A stretch of DNA of 64,000 nt from Acidovorax sp. SUPP3334 (GTDB lineage Bacteria > Pseudomonadota > Gammaproteobacteria > Burkholderiales > Burkholderiaceae_C), in assembly GCF_030159055.1 (NCBI RefSeq), contig NZ_BQXQ01000006.1, positions 109,888 through 173,887 of the forward strand, given 5' to 3'. The first letter of the stretch is position 1. Every line of letters starts with the position of its first letter. The notes below the pieces were generated by a model, which was given only the letters and a program-made list of their open reading frames with translations, did no database searches and was not told the DNA's origin. A program made the translations under genes and the position numbers. Below are positions 41,209 through 50,932 of the stretch, in pieces.

Positions 41209-44200
41209 TCAGAAATGGAGACGGTAGGTGAACAGCAGGCTGCGCGTGAGGCCCTGCAGTTGCAGGCCCGATTTGCCCACGCCCCAGCTCAGGCCCAGGT
41301 GGTCCGCGCCGAGCACGCTGCCGGCCATGCCCAGGCGCAGTTCGTAGCCCGGGCCGAGCACGCTGTGCCAGGTGCGGCTTGCCGTGGCGAAGGGCAGCAG
41401 GGCACGGGTGTACTCCTGCTCGTAGCGCATGTTGGTGGACACCTGCAGGCCATAGAAGCTGAAGCTCTCGGGCAGGAAGAAGTCCTGCCCCAGCGGGCCG
41501 GCGTTTGCGGGCACGTAGCGGCGCACTTCCAGGTCCCGGGGCGCGAGCGTATTGAGGTCGCGCCGCGTGAAGTCGTGGTGCGACCAGAAGGCGCCGAACT
41601 CCAGCAGCGGCGTTTCTTGCCGGTAGGTGTGCGTGTAGTTGATCGAGGTGTGCCGGCCGCTGCCCAGCGAGGCGCCGGTCTGCAACGTGTAGCGCTCGTC
41701 GGCATAGCCGATGGTGAACTGGTCCTGCCGCGTGGCCTGGTAGCGCAGGCTGGCGCCGGCGCGGTCCTTCATGCCGGCGATTCGCAGCGCTAGGCTTTCC
41801 TGGCTGGGCAATTGCATGCCCAGTTCCATGCGCAGGGTCAGCCGGTTGTCGATGCGCTGCTCGTGCTCCACCTGCAGCGGCGTGTAGGCCAGGAAGCTCT
41901 CGCGGCGGCCGGCGCGGAACATCGTCTCGCCGTCCGGATGCCGCCAGCGCACCTGCACGTCCAGCGCCCGTTCGTCGGGCGGGTTGCGTACCACCAGCGC
42001 GCTGGTGGCGTGGCGGCGGATGCTGATGAAGTTCACGTCCATCGCCAGCCGCGGGCTGATCGCGATGTGGAACACCGCGTCGGACTCGCTCTCGTCCATG
42101 CCACCCAGCTGCTGGTACTGCAGCTTGGTGCCCGCGTGGTCACTGAAGGCCAGCAGGCTTTCGGTGAGCTGCAGGTGCAGCGGCTGGTCGTCGTGCTGGT
42201 CCTGCTGTGCGTCGAACGCGGCGGTCTGCGCAAGGCGGATGTCATCCACGGCGCGCGCTGCGTTCACGCGGTCGTAGCGGGGCAGGCGTTCGTCGAACTC
42301 CTGCAGCAGTTGGCCAGTGGCCGACTTGTCGTCTTCGGCCAGCGCCACCGTGATCTCCGCCCACAGCGGGCGGTTGCTGCGCACGCCGCGGCTGCGTGCG
42401 TACTGGTGCCAGAGAAAGCCTCGCTCGGCCGTGTATTCGCCGGCATCCTGCAGCCAGCCGATGGCCGTTTCGGCCGCGGCGTTGGACATGTTGCCCTGGG
42501 CATCGCGGTCCAGGCGCAGCAGTTCGCGCAGCACGTCCACCGAGGGGTCGCCCGGCTTTTGCGTGAGGAACAGGCGGGTGCGGGCGATGCGCCGGGTCTG
42601 GTCGATGCCTTCTTCGGTCAGCCAGCGCTTGCGGGCCTGCGCAGGCGTGAGAAGCGCGCCGCCATCGCCCTTTCGCACCGACTTCCATTCGCGCGCCAGC
42701 AACTCGCGGCGCAGGCGCCATGAGCGGTCGGACTGCTGGTTCTGGTCCAGCGCGTCGGCATAGTTCATGAGCCACAGGAAATCGTCCTGGTGCTCCTTCA
42801 GGTGCGGGGTCAGGTAGCGGTCCAGCGCCACCTGCGGCAGCGACAGGGCCTGGTACGCCGCCGCCAGCGCGTCGTGCATATCGCTGTCGCGTGCCCAGCT
42901 GCGTTCCTGCGTGGCCAGCAGCGTGCGCAGCGAGACGGCGTCGTTGCTGTCGATGAACAGCCACATCAGCGCCTGGCGCATCTCCGATGAATCGGGGCTC
43001 AAGCGCAGGCCGGCTTCGAAGTGCCGGCGCGCCTCGGGCAGGTTGCCGGTGTTCTGGTAGTAGGTGCCGGCCAGCCGCAGGAATTCGGGCAATTGCCACA
43101 AGCGGGCGAGAGATCGCTTGGCGGCTTGCGGAGCGGGGTCCAGTTGGGCCAGCAGCGGCCCGAAAGCCTCCCACCGGCTGCGGGAAGAGTACAGCGACAA
43201 GGCTTCGACCAGATAGCGTGGCTCGTCAAACCGCTGCCACGCGAGCACCGACACGCGGGCGGCCTCCAGCGGCTGGTCGGTGATGAGCAGCCGCACCAGG
43301 GCATCGAAGTCCGACACATCGGTGCCCTTCGTTTCCACCAAGCGCCGGTAGGCCTGCACGGCCAGGTCGTTGCGTTCGCGGCTTTCGGCCAACTGGCCCG
43401 TGAGCCGCCAGAAGTCGGTCTCCATGTCCTGCGGTGGCAATTGCTGCTGCTGCGCCGTCTCCAGCCATTTCAGGCCTTCGTCGGGCCGGCCGTGGGTGAG
43501 TGCGAGCACTGCCGCGCGCATCGCCCGGGTGGGGGTGACCTGCGCCTTGTCGCTCAGCAGCCTGCGCCAGTTATCGAGCGCGAGGGTGGGCTGCCCGGCG
43601 CGCTCGGCCAGATTGGCCAGCAGTTCCACCGCCTGCGGGCTCTTGGCATGGTCTTTCAGATAGTCGATGGCCGGCTGGGGCTCGCCGATGCGCTCATAGG
43701 CGTCCACCAACGCGCGGACCAGCGCGAAGTCATCGGGGCGGCTGCGCAACTGGTGGCTCAGCGCCTGCACCAGAGCGCCGTCGTCGAACTGCCCGGGTGC
43801 CAGGCGCAGCACGGCCTGCCAGGCGGTTTCTTTTTGGGTCTGCCGCGCGATGAACAGCCAGTTTTCCAGGGCGGGCGTGGGGCGCTGCGTCCATTCGGAC
43901 ACCTGGGCCAGCCGTTCGCGCCAGGCCAGGTCCTGCGGCTGCTGCTGCACGGCGGCATTGGCCAGGGCCCAGGCGTCGTCCAGCTTGCGGTTTTCCAGAA
44001 AGACTTCGTAGCCCAGCGTGTAGATCTTGTCGTCGAAAGGCAGGCCGGGGGCGGGCACGTTGCGCGGCGCGGGCCGCGCTGCAGGGGGGCTGTCCGCTGC
44101 CAGTGCTGCGGACTGCCCCGCCATGCGCTGCACGCGCCACGGGCCGGCCAGCGCCGGGTGCGGCGCCTGCATCCGCAGCCACGGGGGCACCAGCCAATGG

Positions 44201-45222
44201 GCACCATCGTCGTAGCTGCGTTGGGGGACGGCGGGATGCGAGGCGCGGCCCAATGGACGCAGCAGGGCGCCCACGGGCAGCATGGCGGCCGTCTCGGCGT
44301 CGGCCTGCGCAAGGGCGCTGGCCGGGCCGCTCATCTGGTTGCCGAGCGAAATGCGCAGCAGGCGCCGCACATAGCGGTCGGCCACGGCCGGCTTGCCGGC
44401 GGCGCGGGCCAGGTTGGTGATCATCAGCAGCGTTTGCGGATCGTCGGCCAAGGGGCCGATCTCGCGCTCGGCCAGCGCCAGCGCGGCCACCGCCTGGTTG
44501 CCCGATTGCAGTGTGCGCACCGCCGCCAGGTAGAAGGCCTTGGCCTGCTGCGGGTCGGGCGTGACCTGGCGCGCCAGCAGGTACAGCTCGGCGCTGCCGA
44601 AGTAGTCGCCCGTGCCCAGCGCTTCCTTGGCCGCGCGTTCGTAGAGCCTTGCCGCTTCGCGCGGGTCGCTGGCCTCCTGGGCCAACTGGCGGCTCATGGC
44701 GACGCCGGTGGCCCGGTCTTCCATTTCGGCGGCGCGGCGTGCCAGCATCAGTTGCCGGTCGGCGGGCCACGTCTCCTGTGCCAGAACCTTCAACTGGCGC
44801 TGGAGCCCTTCGCGCAGCGATTTGCGGCGCTCGGTTTCCTTCTCGGGCGTGCGCTGGTACTCGGCATACGACAGGTCCCACAGGCTCCACAGCGCGTCGC
44901 GGTGCAGTTGCGGATCGGCGGAGTCCAGCGCAGGCTGCAGCGTGGCCCGTGCGTCCGCCATCTCGCCCACGGCGATCTGGCGCTGCGCCAGCAGCAGGCG
45001 AAGGCGCGGATTGTCGGGATCGCTGCGCAGCAGATTGGTGAGGTAGGCCACCGACAAAGCGGTGTCGGTGGTCTCTGACAGCCGCCGTTCCAGATCCTGC
45101 CGGGGATACAGCAGCCACAGCCCCCCGCCGACCATGCTCGCCAGCAGGGCGATCAGCCAGGAAGGCGCCAGAACGGGGCGCTCAGCGGGCTGGGCACTGG
45201 AGCTGGATTTGCGCAGCAGCAT
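41209..45222 (-). CDS. pelB: Pel outer-membrane porin with TPR superhelix, PelB
   Basis: 1,337 residues. One N-terminal membrane helix (APSWLIALLASMVGGGLWLL), a very long series of TPR repeats (about residues 50-950, for example GDYFGSAELYLLARQVTPDP and NLPEARRHFEAGLRLSPDSS) and a C-terminal 16-strand beta barrel from about residue 1,000, ending in LHF. The TPR region binds PelA and steers the polymer to the pore. It is somewhat longer than Pseudomonas PelB (about 1,190). The start lies 41 bases inside pelA. Confidence 0.96.
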   Translation of the reverse strand: MLLRKSSSSAQPAERPVLAPSWLIALLASMVGGGLWLLYPRQDLERRLSETTDTALSVAYLTNLLRSDPDNPRLRLLLAQRQIAVGEMADARATLQPALDSADPQLHRDALWSLWDLSYAEYQRTPEKETERRKSLREGLQRQLKVLAQETWPADRQLMLARRAAEMEDRATGVAMSRQLAQEASDPREAARLYERAAKEALGTGDYFGSAELYLLARQVTPDPQQAKAFYLAAVRTLQSGNQAVAALALAEREIGPLADDPQTLLMITNLARAAGKPAVADRYVRRLLRISLGNQMSGPASALAQADAETAAMLPVGALLRPLGRASHPAVPQRSYDDGAHWLVPPWLRMQAPHPALAGPWRVQRMAGQSAALAADSPPAARPAPRNVPAPGLPFDDKIYTLGYEVFLENRKLDDAWALANAAVQQQPQDLAWRERLAQVSEWTQRPTPALENWLFIARQTQKETAWQAVLRLAPGQFDDGALVQALSHQLRSRPDDFALVRALVDAYERIGEPQPAIDYLKDHAKSPQAVELLANLAERAGQPTLALDNWRRLLSDKAQVTPTRAMRAAVLALTHGRPDEGLKWLETAQQQQLPPQDMETDFWRLTGQLAESRERNDLAVQAYRRLVETKGTDVSDFDALVRLLITDQPLEAARVSVLAWQRFDEPRYLVEALSLYSSRSRWEAFGPLLAQLDPAPQAAKRSLARLWQLPEFLRLAGTYYQNTGNLPEARRHFEAGLRLSPDSSEMRQALMWLFIDSNDAVSLRTLLATQERSWARDSDMHDALAAAYQALSLPQVALDRYLTPHLKEHQDDFLWLMNYADALDQNQQSDRSWRLRRELLAREWKSVRKGDGGALLTPAQARKRWLTEEGIDQTRRIARTRLFLTQKPGDPSVDVLRELLRLDRDAQGNMSNAAAETAIGWLQDAGEYTAERGFLWHQYARSRGVRSNRPLWAEITVALAEDDKSATGQLLQEFDERLPRYDRVNAARAVDDIRLAQTAAFDAQQDQHDDQPLHLQLTESLLAFSDHAGTKLQYQQLGGMDESESDAVFHIAISPRLAMDVNFISIRRHATSALVVRNPPDERALDVQVRWRHPDGETMFRAGRRESFLAYTPLQVEHEQRIDNRLTLRMELGMQLPSQESLALRIAGMKDRAGASLRYQATRQDQFTIGYADERYTLQTGASLGSGRHTSINYTHTYRQETPLLEFGAFWSHHDFTRRDLNTLAPRDLEVRRYVPANAGPLGQDFFLPESFSFYGLQVSTNMRYEQEYTRALLPFATASRTWHSVLGPGYELRLGMAGSVLGADHLGLSWGVGKSGLQLQGLTRSLLFTYRLHF

Positions 45223-48028
45223 CGGCGATCCGGAATTGTTGGACGTCCGGGCCGGCTGGAGCGGCCGCCCGCGTGGGAGTGAGCAGTTTCTGGTTGGCGC
45301 GCACCTGGCAATTGCCCGCCGCAGCCACGCTGAATGCCAGCGGGGCGTGGGCTTTCAAGGTGAACTCGGTGCGCGCGCCCTGGTCGCCCACCTTCCAGTC
45401 GCCGATGCGGCCATTGGCATCGAACAGGTACGGGCCATTGGGGGCCGCGGCGGCAGGTGCCGCCGCGCTGGCGTTGCTTGCGGTGCCGGTGTCTCCGCGC
45501 GTCTGCACCCATGCCGTGCCACCCGTCAGATGCACATAGGTGCCTTCCGCGCCGCCCCGGTAGCCAGCAACGCCCTGGCTGGCCTGCACCAGCGGCGTGC
45601 CCAGAGCGGGCGGCAGGCGCAGGGTGCGCAGGTCGCCGTCGCCACGCACGCGCCAGCCCGCACCGTCGCGCGCCAGCGCGTAGGTATGGAAGTCGCGCAC
45701 CTTGAGGATGAATTCCGAGGCGAACACCGGGTGCAGCGGCTGGGCCACCGCCCAGTCATACACCTTGCGCAGCACGTTGAGCCCGGCGCGCTTGGTGGTG
45801 GAGTACACGTGGTAGTAGATGTCCACGGGCTTGATGCGGCGCGGCGTTTCCGTCATCTCGAAGCTCTGCAGCACCTGCTCGTAGCCGTAATAGGGGCCTC
45901 GCCACAGGTTGGTGTAGATGTTCTCGTTGGTGATGGGGGCGTACACCTGCAGGTAGCCGTTCTTCTGGATGCCATGCGCCCCCACCGCCGTGAGCGAGGG
46001 GTTGGTGCGCGTGATGGAGGTGTCGCCCCCGTTCATGTTGAGCAGGCCCGCGCGCTCGGTGATCTCCAGCGCGTCGGCGCCGGGCGCGGTGTCGCCCGAC
46101 CACAGCAGGATCTTGACCTTCTTGTCCGGCGGCGCCAGCCGGGAGTTGATGTACTCGGTCGATCCCACGATCTCGCGCTTCAGGTCCATGGTGTAGCCGG
46201 GTACGTCCAGGCTCATGGCGGCTTCGGAGTTGTCGCCGAACACGCCGTGGCGCACGCTGCGGTCCCACAGGAAGGGGTGCGAGTAGGTGTGGCTGGCGAG
46301 CTCGACATGGGGCAGGCGGAACATGCGCCGCGCGATGTCCTCCAGCTCCTTGCTCATCTCGGGGTGCAGGCCGTGCGGCGCGATCTCGGCCTCGATCACG
46401 GACATGGTCTGCGGCACGGTGCGGTATTTTTCGAAAATTTCCTTGAGCAGCACCAGGCCTGCATTGGGGCTGCCCGGCAGTTCTGCCAGGGACGGAAAGC
46501 CATCGCCGTCCACATGCGAGAACATCAGCCGTCGGCCGTTCTCGGTGGTCACGTCCGGCACGGGAATGGGGGGCAGGCGCAGGGCCTGCGTGAGAAAGGC
46601 GAAGGGGTCGACCACCCACCGCGCGTAGTCGGTGCCCGGCACCTCCACCACCACGAAGGGGTCCATCACGAAGCCGCCCCAGGGCATGATCGAGCCGCCG
46701 ATGAAGGACTGCCCGCGCTGGTCCTTGTACTCGACCAGGGAACGCCCCGCCTGCACCGGCACGCCGTTGCGCATCACACGCTCGAACTGGGCGCGGGCGG
46801 CGGGTTCCACCGCCATTTCAAAGCCCATCATCGGGTCCTGGACCACGGATTTCTGCGTGCCGCGGGGAGGGGCCGCATTGCCCTGGATGCCGAGCTTTTC
46901 ATTGAGCTGGCGGTCCAGTGCGAAGCCGAAATTGCCGAACACGGCCAAGGGCGTGTTCTCCGCCAGCCGGGCCTGAAGCCACTGGTTCATGGCTTTGGTG
47001 CGGGTTTCGGGCAGGAAGCCGGAAAACCACGTCACGATGCCCGCATAGCGGTCCTGGTACACGCCGGCGGGCAGTTCGTTGCGCACGTCGGCATAGTCCA
47101 CCACGTAGCCCATATGGTTGAGCGGCATCTGCAGGAAGCGGTGGGCCGCAGCGTAGTTCAGCGCCGGGCTCTCGCCGCCGTAATACACCACCAGCACCCG
47201 CCGAGGCACGACCTCGATGCTGCCGATGCCGACGGTATGCACCTGGCTGTCCGTCACCCAAGGGATGAAGCCCAGGTCCTTGATCTTCTGCGCCGTGGCG
47301 CGGGTGAGTTCACGGTCGGCCGGTGGCACGTAGTCGATGGCCAGCACCGGCAGGCCATCGCGCTCGCGGATCGTGCGCAACTGGCCCAGCAGCCATTCGC
47401 GGTCTTCCGCCTTGACGGGCTCATAGCGCTGGGCGCCGGCGTTCCAGCCCTGGTAGAGCGACTCGGCCGCGACCATCTGGATCTTGTCCTTGACCCGGGG
47501 CACGATCTCGAAACCCCGGTTCAGGATGAGCTTGATGCCAGGAAAACGCTGGTGCAGCAGTTCGATCACGCGGACGATGCCCGCCTGCTGCGCCGCCTCG
47601 TCGAACTGATTGGCGAGGCGGTAGGAATCGAGCGTGTCCAGGAAGAATCCGCGGTAGCCGCTTTCCCACAGCGGCCCGACCACCCGTGTCGCGAAGAACT
47701 CGGGCCAGTCCGCCGGCGTCTGGTCGATCACCTCTGAATTCCAGGCGCCGTTGCGTGCCAGCTTCCACGCGGCGGGAATGTCCTGGTAGTACGGCCGCGA
47801 GGCCTGCACCTCAGCCACCGACACGTACCCATACAGCTCGCTGCCGCTTTTGCGGTAGGCGACCGGGTCCTGCCCATGGCCGGGTTCGACCACCACCATG
47901 TCGAACACCTTCAATTCCGAAAGCGGTGCCGACAGGCCGTAATGCAACGCCACGGCGGGCGCCGGCGCCCCCCAGGCAGGCAATGCCAGAAATAGGCTCA
48001 AAAACAACAGGCGTAACTTGGATTGCAC
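45182..48028 (-). CDS. pelA: Pel deacetylase / glycoside hydrolase PelA
   Basis: 948 residues from GTG; signal peptide LRLLFLSLFLALPAWGAPAP. N-terminal hydrolase domain (GH166 in Pseudomonas; about residues 28-290) with GYRGFFLDTLDSY and the likely catalytic Glu189 in VAAESLYQGWN. A flavodoxin-like middle part follows. The CE18-type deacetylase has the metal pair Asp507 and Asp509 in FSHVDGDGF and His580 and His584 in ASHTYSHPFLWD, matching D528/D530/H600/H604 of Pseudomonas PelA. A beta-rich C-terminal domain includes an Ala-rich linker. It partly deacetylates the GalNAc polymer, making it cationic, and can also cut it. First gene of the operon; no good ribosome site, so its start may be weakly used. 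Confidence 0.96.
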   Translation of the reverse strand: MQSKLRLLFLSLFLALPAWGAPAPAVALHYGLSAPLSELKVFDMVVVEPGHGQDPVAYRKSGSELYGYVSVAEVQASRPYYQDIPAAWKLARNGAWNSEVIDQTPADWPEFFATRVVGPLWESGYRGFFLDTLDSYRLANQFDEAAQQAGIVRVIELLHQRFPGIKLILNRGFEIVPRVKDKIQMVAAESLYQGWNAGAQRYEPVKAEDREWLLGQLRTIRERDGLPVLAIDYVPPADRELTRATAQKIKDLGFIPWVTDSQVHTVGIGSIEVVPRRVLVVYYGGESPALNYAAAHRFLQMPLNHMGYVVDYADVRNELPAGVYQDRYAGIVTWFSGFLPETRTKAMNQWLQARLAENTPLAVFGNFGFALDRQLNEKLGIQGNAAPPRGTQKSVVQDPMMGFEMAVEPAARAQFERVMRNGVPVQAGRSLVEYKDQRGQSFIGGSIMPWGGFVMDPFVVVEVPGTDYARWVVDPFAFLTQALRLPPIPVPDVTTENGRRLMFSHVDGDGFPSLAELPGSPNAGLVLLKEIFEKYRTVPQTMSVIEAEIAPHGLHPEMSKELEDIARRMFRLPHVELASHTYSHPFLWDRSVRHGVFGDNSEAAMSLDVPGYTMDLKREIVGSTEYINSRLAPPDKKVKILLWSGDTAPGADALEITERAGLLNMNGGDTSITRTNPSLTAVGAHGIQKNGYLQVYAPITNENIYTNLWRGPYYGYEQVLQSFEMTETPRRIKPVDIYYHVYSTTKRAGLNVLRKVYDWAVAQPLHPVFASEFILKVRDFHTYALARDGAGWRVRGDGDLRTLRLPPALGTPLVQASQGVAGYRGGAEGTYVHLTGGTAWVQTRGDTGTASNASAAAPAAAAPNGPYLFDANGRIGDWKVGDQGARTEFTLKAHAPLAFSVAAAGNCQVRANQKLLTPTRAAAPAGPDVQQFRIADAAAQIQLQCPAR

Positions 48029-48382
48029 GGCGTCGAGTGTTGGAAATCGGTCGATGAAAACGGTTCGTTCGCAGGTGATCTCATTCGGATCACTCGGGTC
48101 TGCGTTCGCGGAAGCAATGGCTCTTCCTTGAAGACTTCGCTACTTATAGACACATTGGCATGGAAAGGGGAGATGGCTGCACCCTCTTATTAATAAAAAC
48201 AATCGACACAATAGTTTCATATTCCCACGTTTCACCTTCCAGACCGCCAAAGGTTTAAATTTGATGGCTCTCAGCTTGGTGACGGGTTTCGTAACTCCCT
48301 GTTCGGAGCAGGGCCTATCCCGCGCTGCGCACGGGAGGGGTACGCAGCGGCAGGCCATTCGGTTTCAAAAAGGAGAAATTTC
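48029..48382. promoter_or_regulatory. Divergent pelA-galE control region
   Basis: 354 bp without a supported gene and clearly richer in A and T (48136-48260) than its surroundings. It holds a perfect inverted repeat GTGATC-N7-GATCAC at 48075-48093, close to the pelA start, a candidate regulator site. For galE, TTCACC (48231) and TTTAAA (48254) are 17 bases apart and could be -35 and -10 boxes, with hairpin CCCTG-N7-CAGGG in the leader. I could not place the pelA promoter. Confidence 0.5.
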
Positions 48383-49390
48383 GTGATCCTTGTCACAGGC
48401 GGCGCCGGATTCATCGGCTCCCACACATGCGTGGCGCTGGCAGCAGCCGGCATTCCCTATCTCATCCTCGATAACTTCTGCAACAGCCGGCGCTCGGTTC
48501 TGGAACGCATGGCCCGCATCACGGGTGCGGCTCCCCGCTGCGTGGAAGGCGACATCCGCGACGAAGCGCTGCTGGCCCGGGTGTTCGCGGAGCACCCCAT
48601 CGAAGCGGTGGTGCATTTCGCGGCACTCAAGGCGGTGGGCGAGTCGGTGCGCAAGCCGCTCGACTACTACGACAACAACGTCTCCGGCACGGTCGTGCTG
48701 CTGCGGGCGATGCAGGCGGCGGGTGTCCGGTCGCTGGTGTTTTCGTCCTCGGCCACGGTGTATGGCGAGCCCGCCTCGGTGCCGATCCGCGAGGACTTTC
48801 CGCTGTCGGCGACCAATCCCTACGGCTGGACCAAGCTCATGATGGAGCAGGTGCTGGCCGACGTGGACACGGCCGAGCCCGGCCAGTGGCGCATTGCCCG
48901 GCTGCGCTATTTCAACCCCGTGGGGGCCCATGAAAGCGGGCTGATCGGCGAGGACCCGCAAGACGTGCCCAACAACTTGTTGCCCTACGTGGCACAGGTC
49001 GCTGTCGGCCTGCGCGAGAGCCTGAGCGTGTACGGCGACGACTACCCCACGCCCGATGGCACCGGCGTGCGCGACTACATCCACGTGTGCGACCTGGCCG
49101 ACGGCCACGTGGCCGCGCTGCGCTACCTGCGCGAGCACCCCGGCCTGCTCACCGTGAACCTGGGCACGGGCCGGCCCGTGTCGGTGCTGGAAATGGTGCG
49201 CGGCTTCGAGACGGCGAGCGGACGGCCGGTGCCCTACCGCGTGGTGGCGCGCCGCCCTGGCGACGTCGCCCAGTGCTGGGCCGACCCGGCGCTGGCCGAG
49301 CGCCTTCTGGGCTGGAAAGCCCGCCACGGGCTGGACCGCATGTGCGCCGACGCCTGGCGGTGGCAGGACGGCGCGGCGCGCTCGCTCTGA
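48383..49390 (+). CDS. galE: UDP-glucose / UDP-GlcNAc 4-epimerase (PelX-like role likely)
   Basis: 335 residues from GTG with AAGGAG 7 bases upstream. Extended short-chain dehydrogenase: NAD motif GGAGFIGSHTCV, catalytic Ser in FSSSATVYG and YxxxK in NPYGWTKLMMEQ. Residue 298 is Cys in VAQCWADP, where E. coli GalE has Tyr299. A small residue there lets UDP-GlcNAc/UDP-GalNAc fit (human GALE has Cys; E. coli Y299C gains that activity). The gene is divergent from pelA, like pelX epimerases near some pel operons. It probably supplies UDP-GalNAc for Pel; it may also serve lipopolysaccharide. Confidence 0.9.
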   Translation: MILVTGGAGFIGSHTCVALAAAGIPYLILDNFCNSRRSVLERMARITGAAPRCVEGDIRDEALLARVFAEHPIEAVVHFAALKAVGESVRKPLDYYDNNVSGTVVLLRAMQAAGVRSLVFSSSATVYGEPASVPIREDFPLSATNPYGWTKLMMEQVLADVDTAEPGQWRIARLRYFNPVGAHESGLIGEDPQDVPNNLLPYVAQVAVGLRESLSVYGDDYPTPDGTGVRDYIHVCDLADGHVAALRYLREHPGLLTVNLGTGRPVSVLEMVRGFETASGRPVPYRVVARRPGDVAQCWADPALAERLLGWKARHGLDRMCADAWRWQDGAARSL

Positions 49391-49454
49391 TCCCAGGCGG
49401 CGGCTGGGTGGCCGCCGAAGTGCTGCCGGGGTACCGAGCGCGGGCTGGCCTGAA

Positions 49455-50786
49455 TCAGGCGGGATTCTGCGCACCGGCCGCGCCGCTGTGCGGAGTTGCG
49501 TCGGGCTCGGTATCCAGCGTGGCGGCATGCACGGCGGCTTCTTCCTCGGACAGCAGCGCGCCTTCCCACTTGGCCACCACGGCGGCGGCGATCGAGTTGC
49601 CCACGGCATTGGTCGCCGAGCGGCCCATGTCGAGGAACGTGTCCACGCCCAGGATCAGCAGCAGTCCCGCTTCGGGAATGTCGAAGTGGTTGAGGGTGGC
49701 GGCGATCACCACCAGCGAGGCGCGCGGCACGCCCGCCATGCCCTTGGAGGTCAGCATCAGGATGAGCAGCATGGTGACCTGCGTCTCCAGCGGCAGGTGA
49801 ATGCCGTAGGCCTGCGCGATGAACAGCGTGGCGAAGGTGCAGTAAATCATCGAGCCGTCGAGGTTGAACGAATAGCCCATCGGCATCACGAAGCTGGAAA
49901 TGCGGCGCTTCACGCCGAACCGGTCGAGCGCGTCCAGCAGCTTGGGGTAGGCGGCCTCGGAACTGGCCGTGGCGAACGACAGCAGGAACGCCTCGCGGAT
50001 GTTGCGCAGCAGCACCACGATGCGCCTGCCCAGGGCCAGGTAGCCGGCCAGGACCAGCACGCTCCACAGAATGATCAGCGCCAGGTAGAAGTCGCCCATG
50101 AACACCGCGAACTTGAGCAAGATGCCCAGCCCGTTCACCGCCACCGTGGCCGCCATGGCGGCCAGCACGGCCACCGGGGCGAACTTCATCACGTAGCCGG
50201 TGATCTTCAGCATCACGTGCGACAGCTCCTCGATGCCGCGCACCAGGGTGCGGGCCTTCTCGCCCAGCGCGGCCAGGGCCACGCCGAAGAACATCGAGAA
50301 CACCACGATCTGCAGGATCTCGTTGTTGGCCATGGCCTCCACGAACGAGCGCGGCACCAGGTGATTCACGAAATCCTTGAGGGTGAATTTGGAGGTCGCC
50401 AGCTGCGCGGACTGCGAAGCGTCCGGCAGCGCCAGCCCCATGTTGGCGCCTGGCTGCAGCACGTTCGCCAGCACCAGGCCCAGCAGCAGCGACACGAGCG
50501 ACGCCGTCAGGAACCAGCCCATGGCCTTGGCGAAGACCCGGCCCACCGACGCGGCATCGCCCATGTGGGCGATGCCCACCACCAGCGTTGAGAAGACCAG
50601 CGGCGCGATCAGCATCTTGATGAGGCGCAGGAACACGTCCGACCCGATGGAGATGTAGCCCGCGATGCGCGCCGCCTCTTGCGGCTCCAGCACGTTGGCG
50701 TGAATCAAATGGCCGATCACGATGCCCAGCACCATGGCGATGATGATGCCGACCGCGGGCGGGAGCTTTCTCTTTTGGGATTGCAT
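49455..50786 (-). CDS. dctA: Dicarboxylate/amino acid:cation symporter (DctA family)
   Basis: 443 residues, about eight membrane helices plus the two re-entrant loops of the SDF family: serine-rich LLSFATASSEAAYPKLL and NLDGSMIYCTFATLFIAQ, and the cation/substrate segment VDTFLDMGRSATNAVGNSIAAAVV. Imports C4-dicarboxylates such as succinate, fumarate and malate with protons or sodium. It converges on galE and has an Ala-rich acidic tail. Alternative: glutamate/aspartate carrier of the same family. Confidence 0.9.
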   Translation of the reverse strand: MQSQKRKLPPAVGIIIAMVLGIVIGHLIHANVLEPQEAARIAGYISIGSDVFLRLIKMLIAPLVFSTLVVGIAHMGDAASVGRVFAKAMGWFLTASLVSLLLGLVLANVLQPGANMGLALPDASQSAQLATSKFTLKDFVNHLVPRSFVEAMANNEILQIVVFSMFFGVALAALGEKARTLVRGIEELSHVMLKITGYVMKFAPVAVLAAMAATVAVNGLGILLKFAVFMGDFYLALIILWSVLVLAGYLALGRRIVVLLRNIREAFLLSFATASSEAAYPKLLDALDRFGVKRRISSFVMPMGYSFNLDGSMIYCTFATLFIAQAYGIHLPLETQVTMLLILMLTSKGMAGVPRASLVVIAATLNHFDIPEAGLLLILGVDTFLDMGRSATNAVGNSIAAAVVAKWEGALLSEEEAAVHAATLDTEPDATPHSGAAGAQNPA

Positions 50787-50932
50787 GGGTGAATGGGCGC
50801 TGCCGGGGCGTCCTCGAAAGGCGGACGGGGCTGCACCAATTTGGGGAAAACCCGCGATTGTGCTGCATCCGGCGCCGGGGTCCGCCGCCGCTTGCCAGGG
50901 GCGCCCGCGCCATGCGCTTCTACAATCGCCGC

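Noticed and set aside
43021..45078. 685-codon open frame antisense to pelB
   Set aside because: Same reason: shadow of a real gene in GC-rich DNA.
45062..47737. 891-codon open frame antisense to pelA
   Set aside because: Mirror frame of pelA with no domain character; pelA keeps every catalytic motif.
48155..48180. TGGCA...TGCA resembling a sigma-54 promoter before pelA/galE
   Set aside because: The GG and GC cores do not have the required 10-base spacing.
48140..48358. 72-codon minus-strand frame in the pelA-galE gap
   Set aside because: No ribosome site, basic and Cys-rich composition without family likeness, and it would occupy the promoter region.
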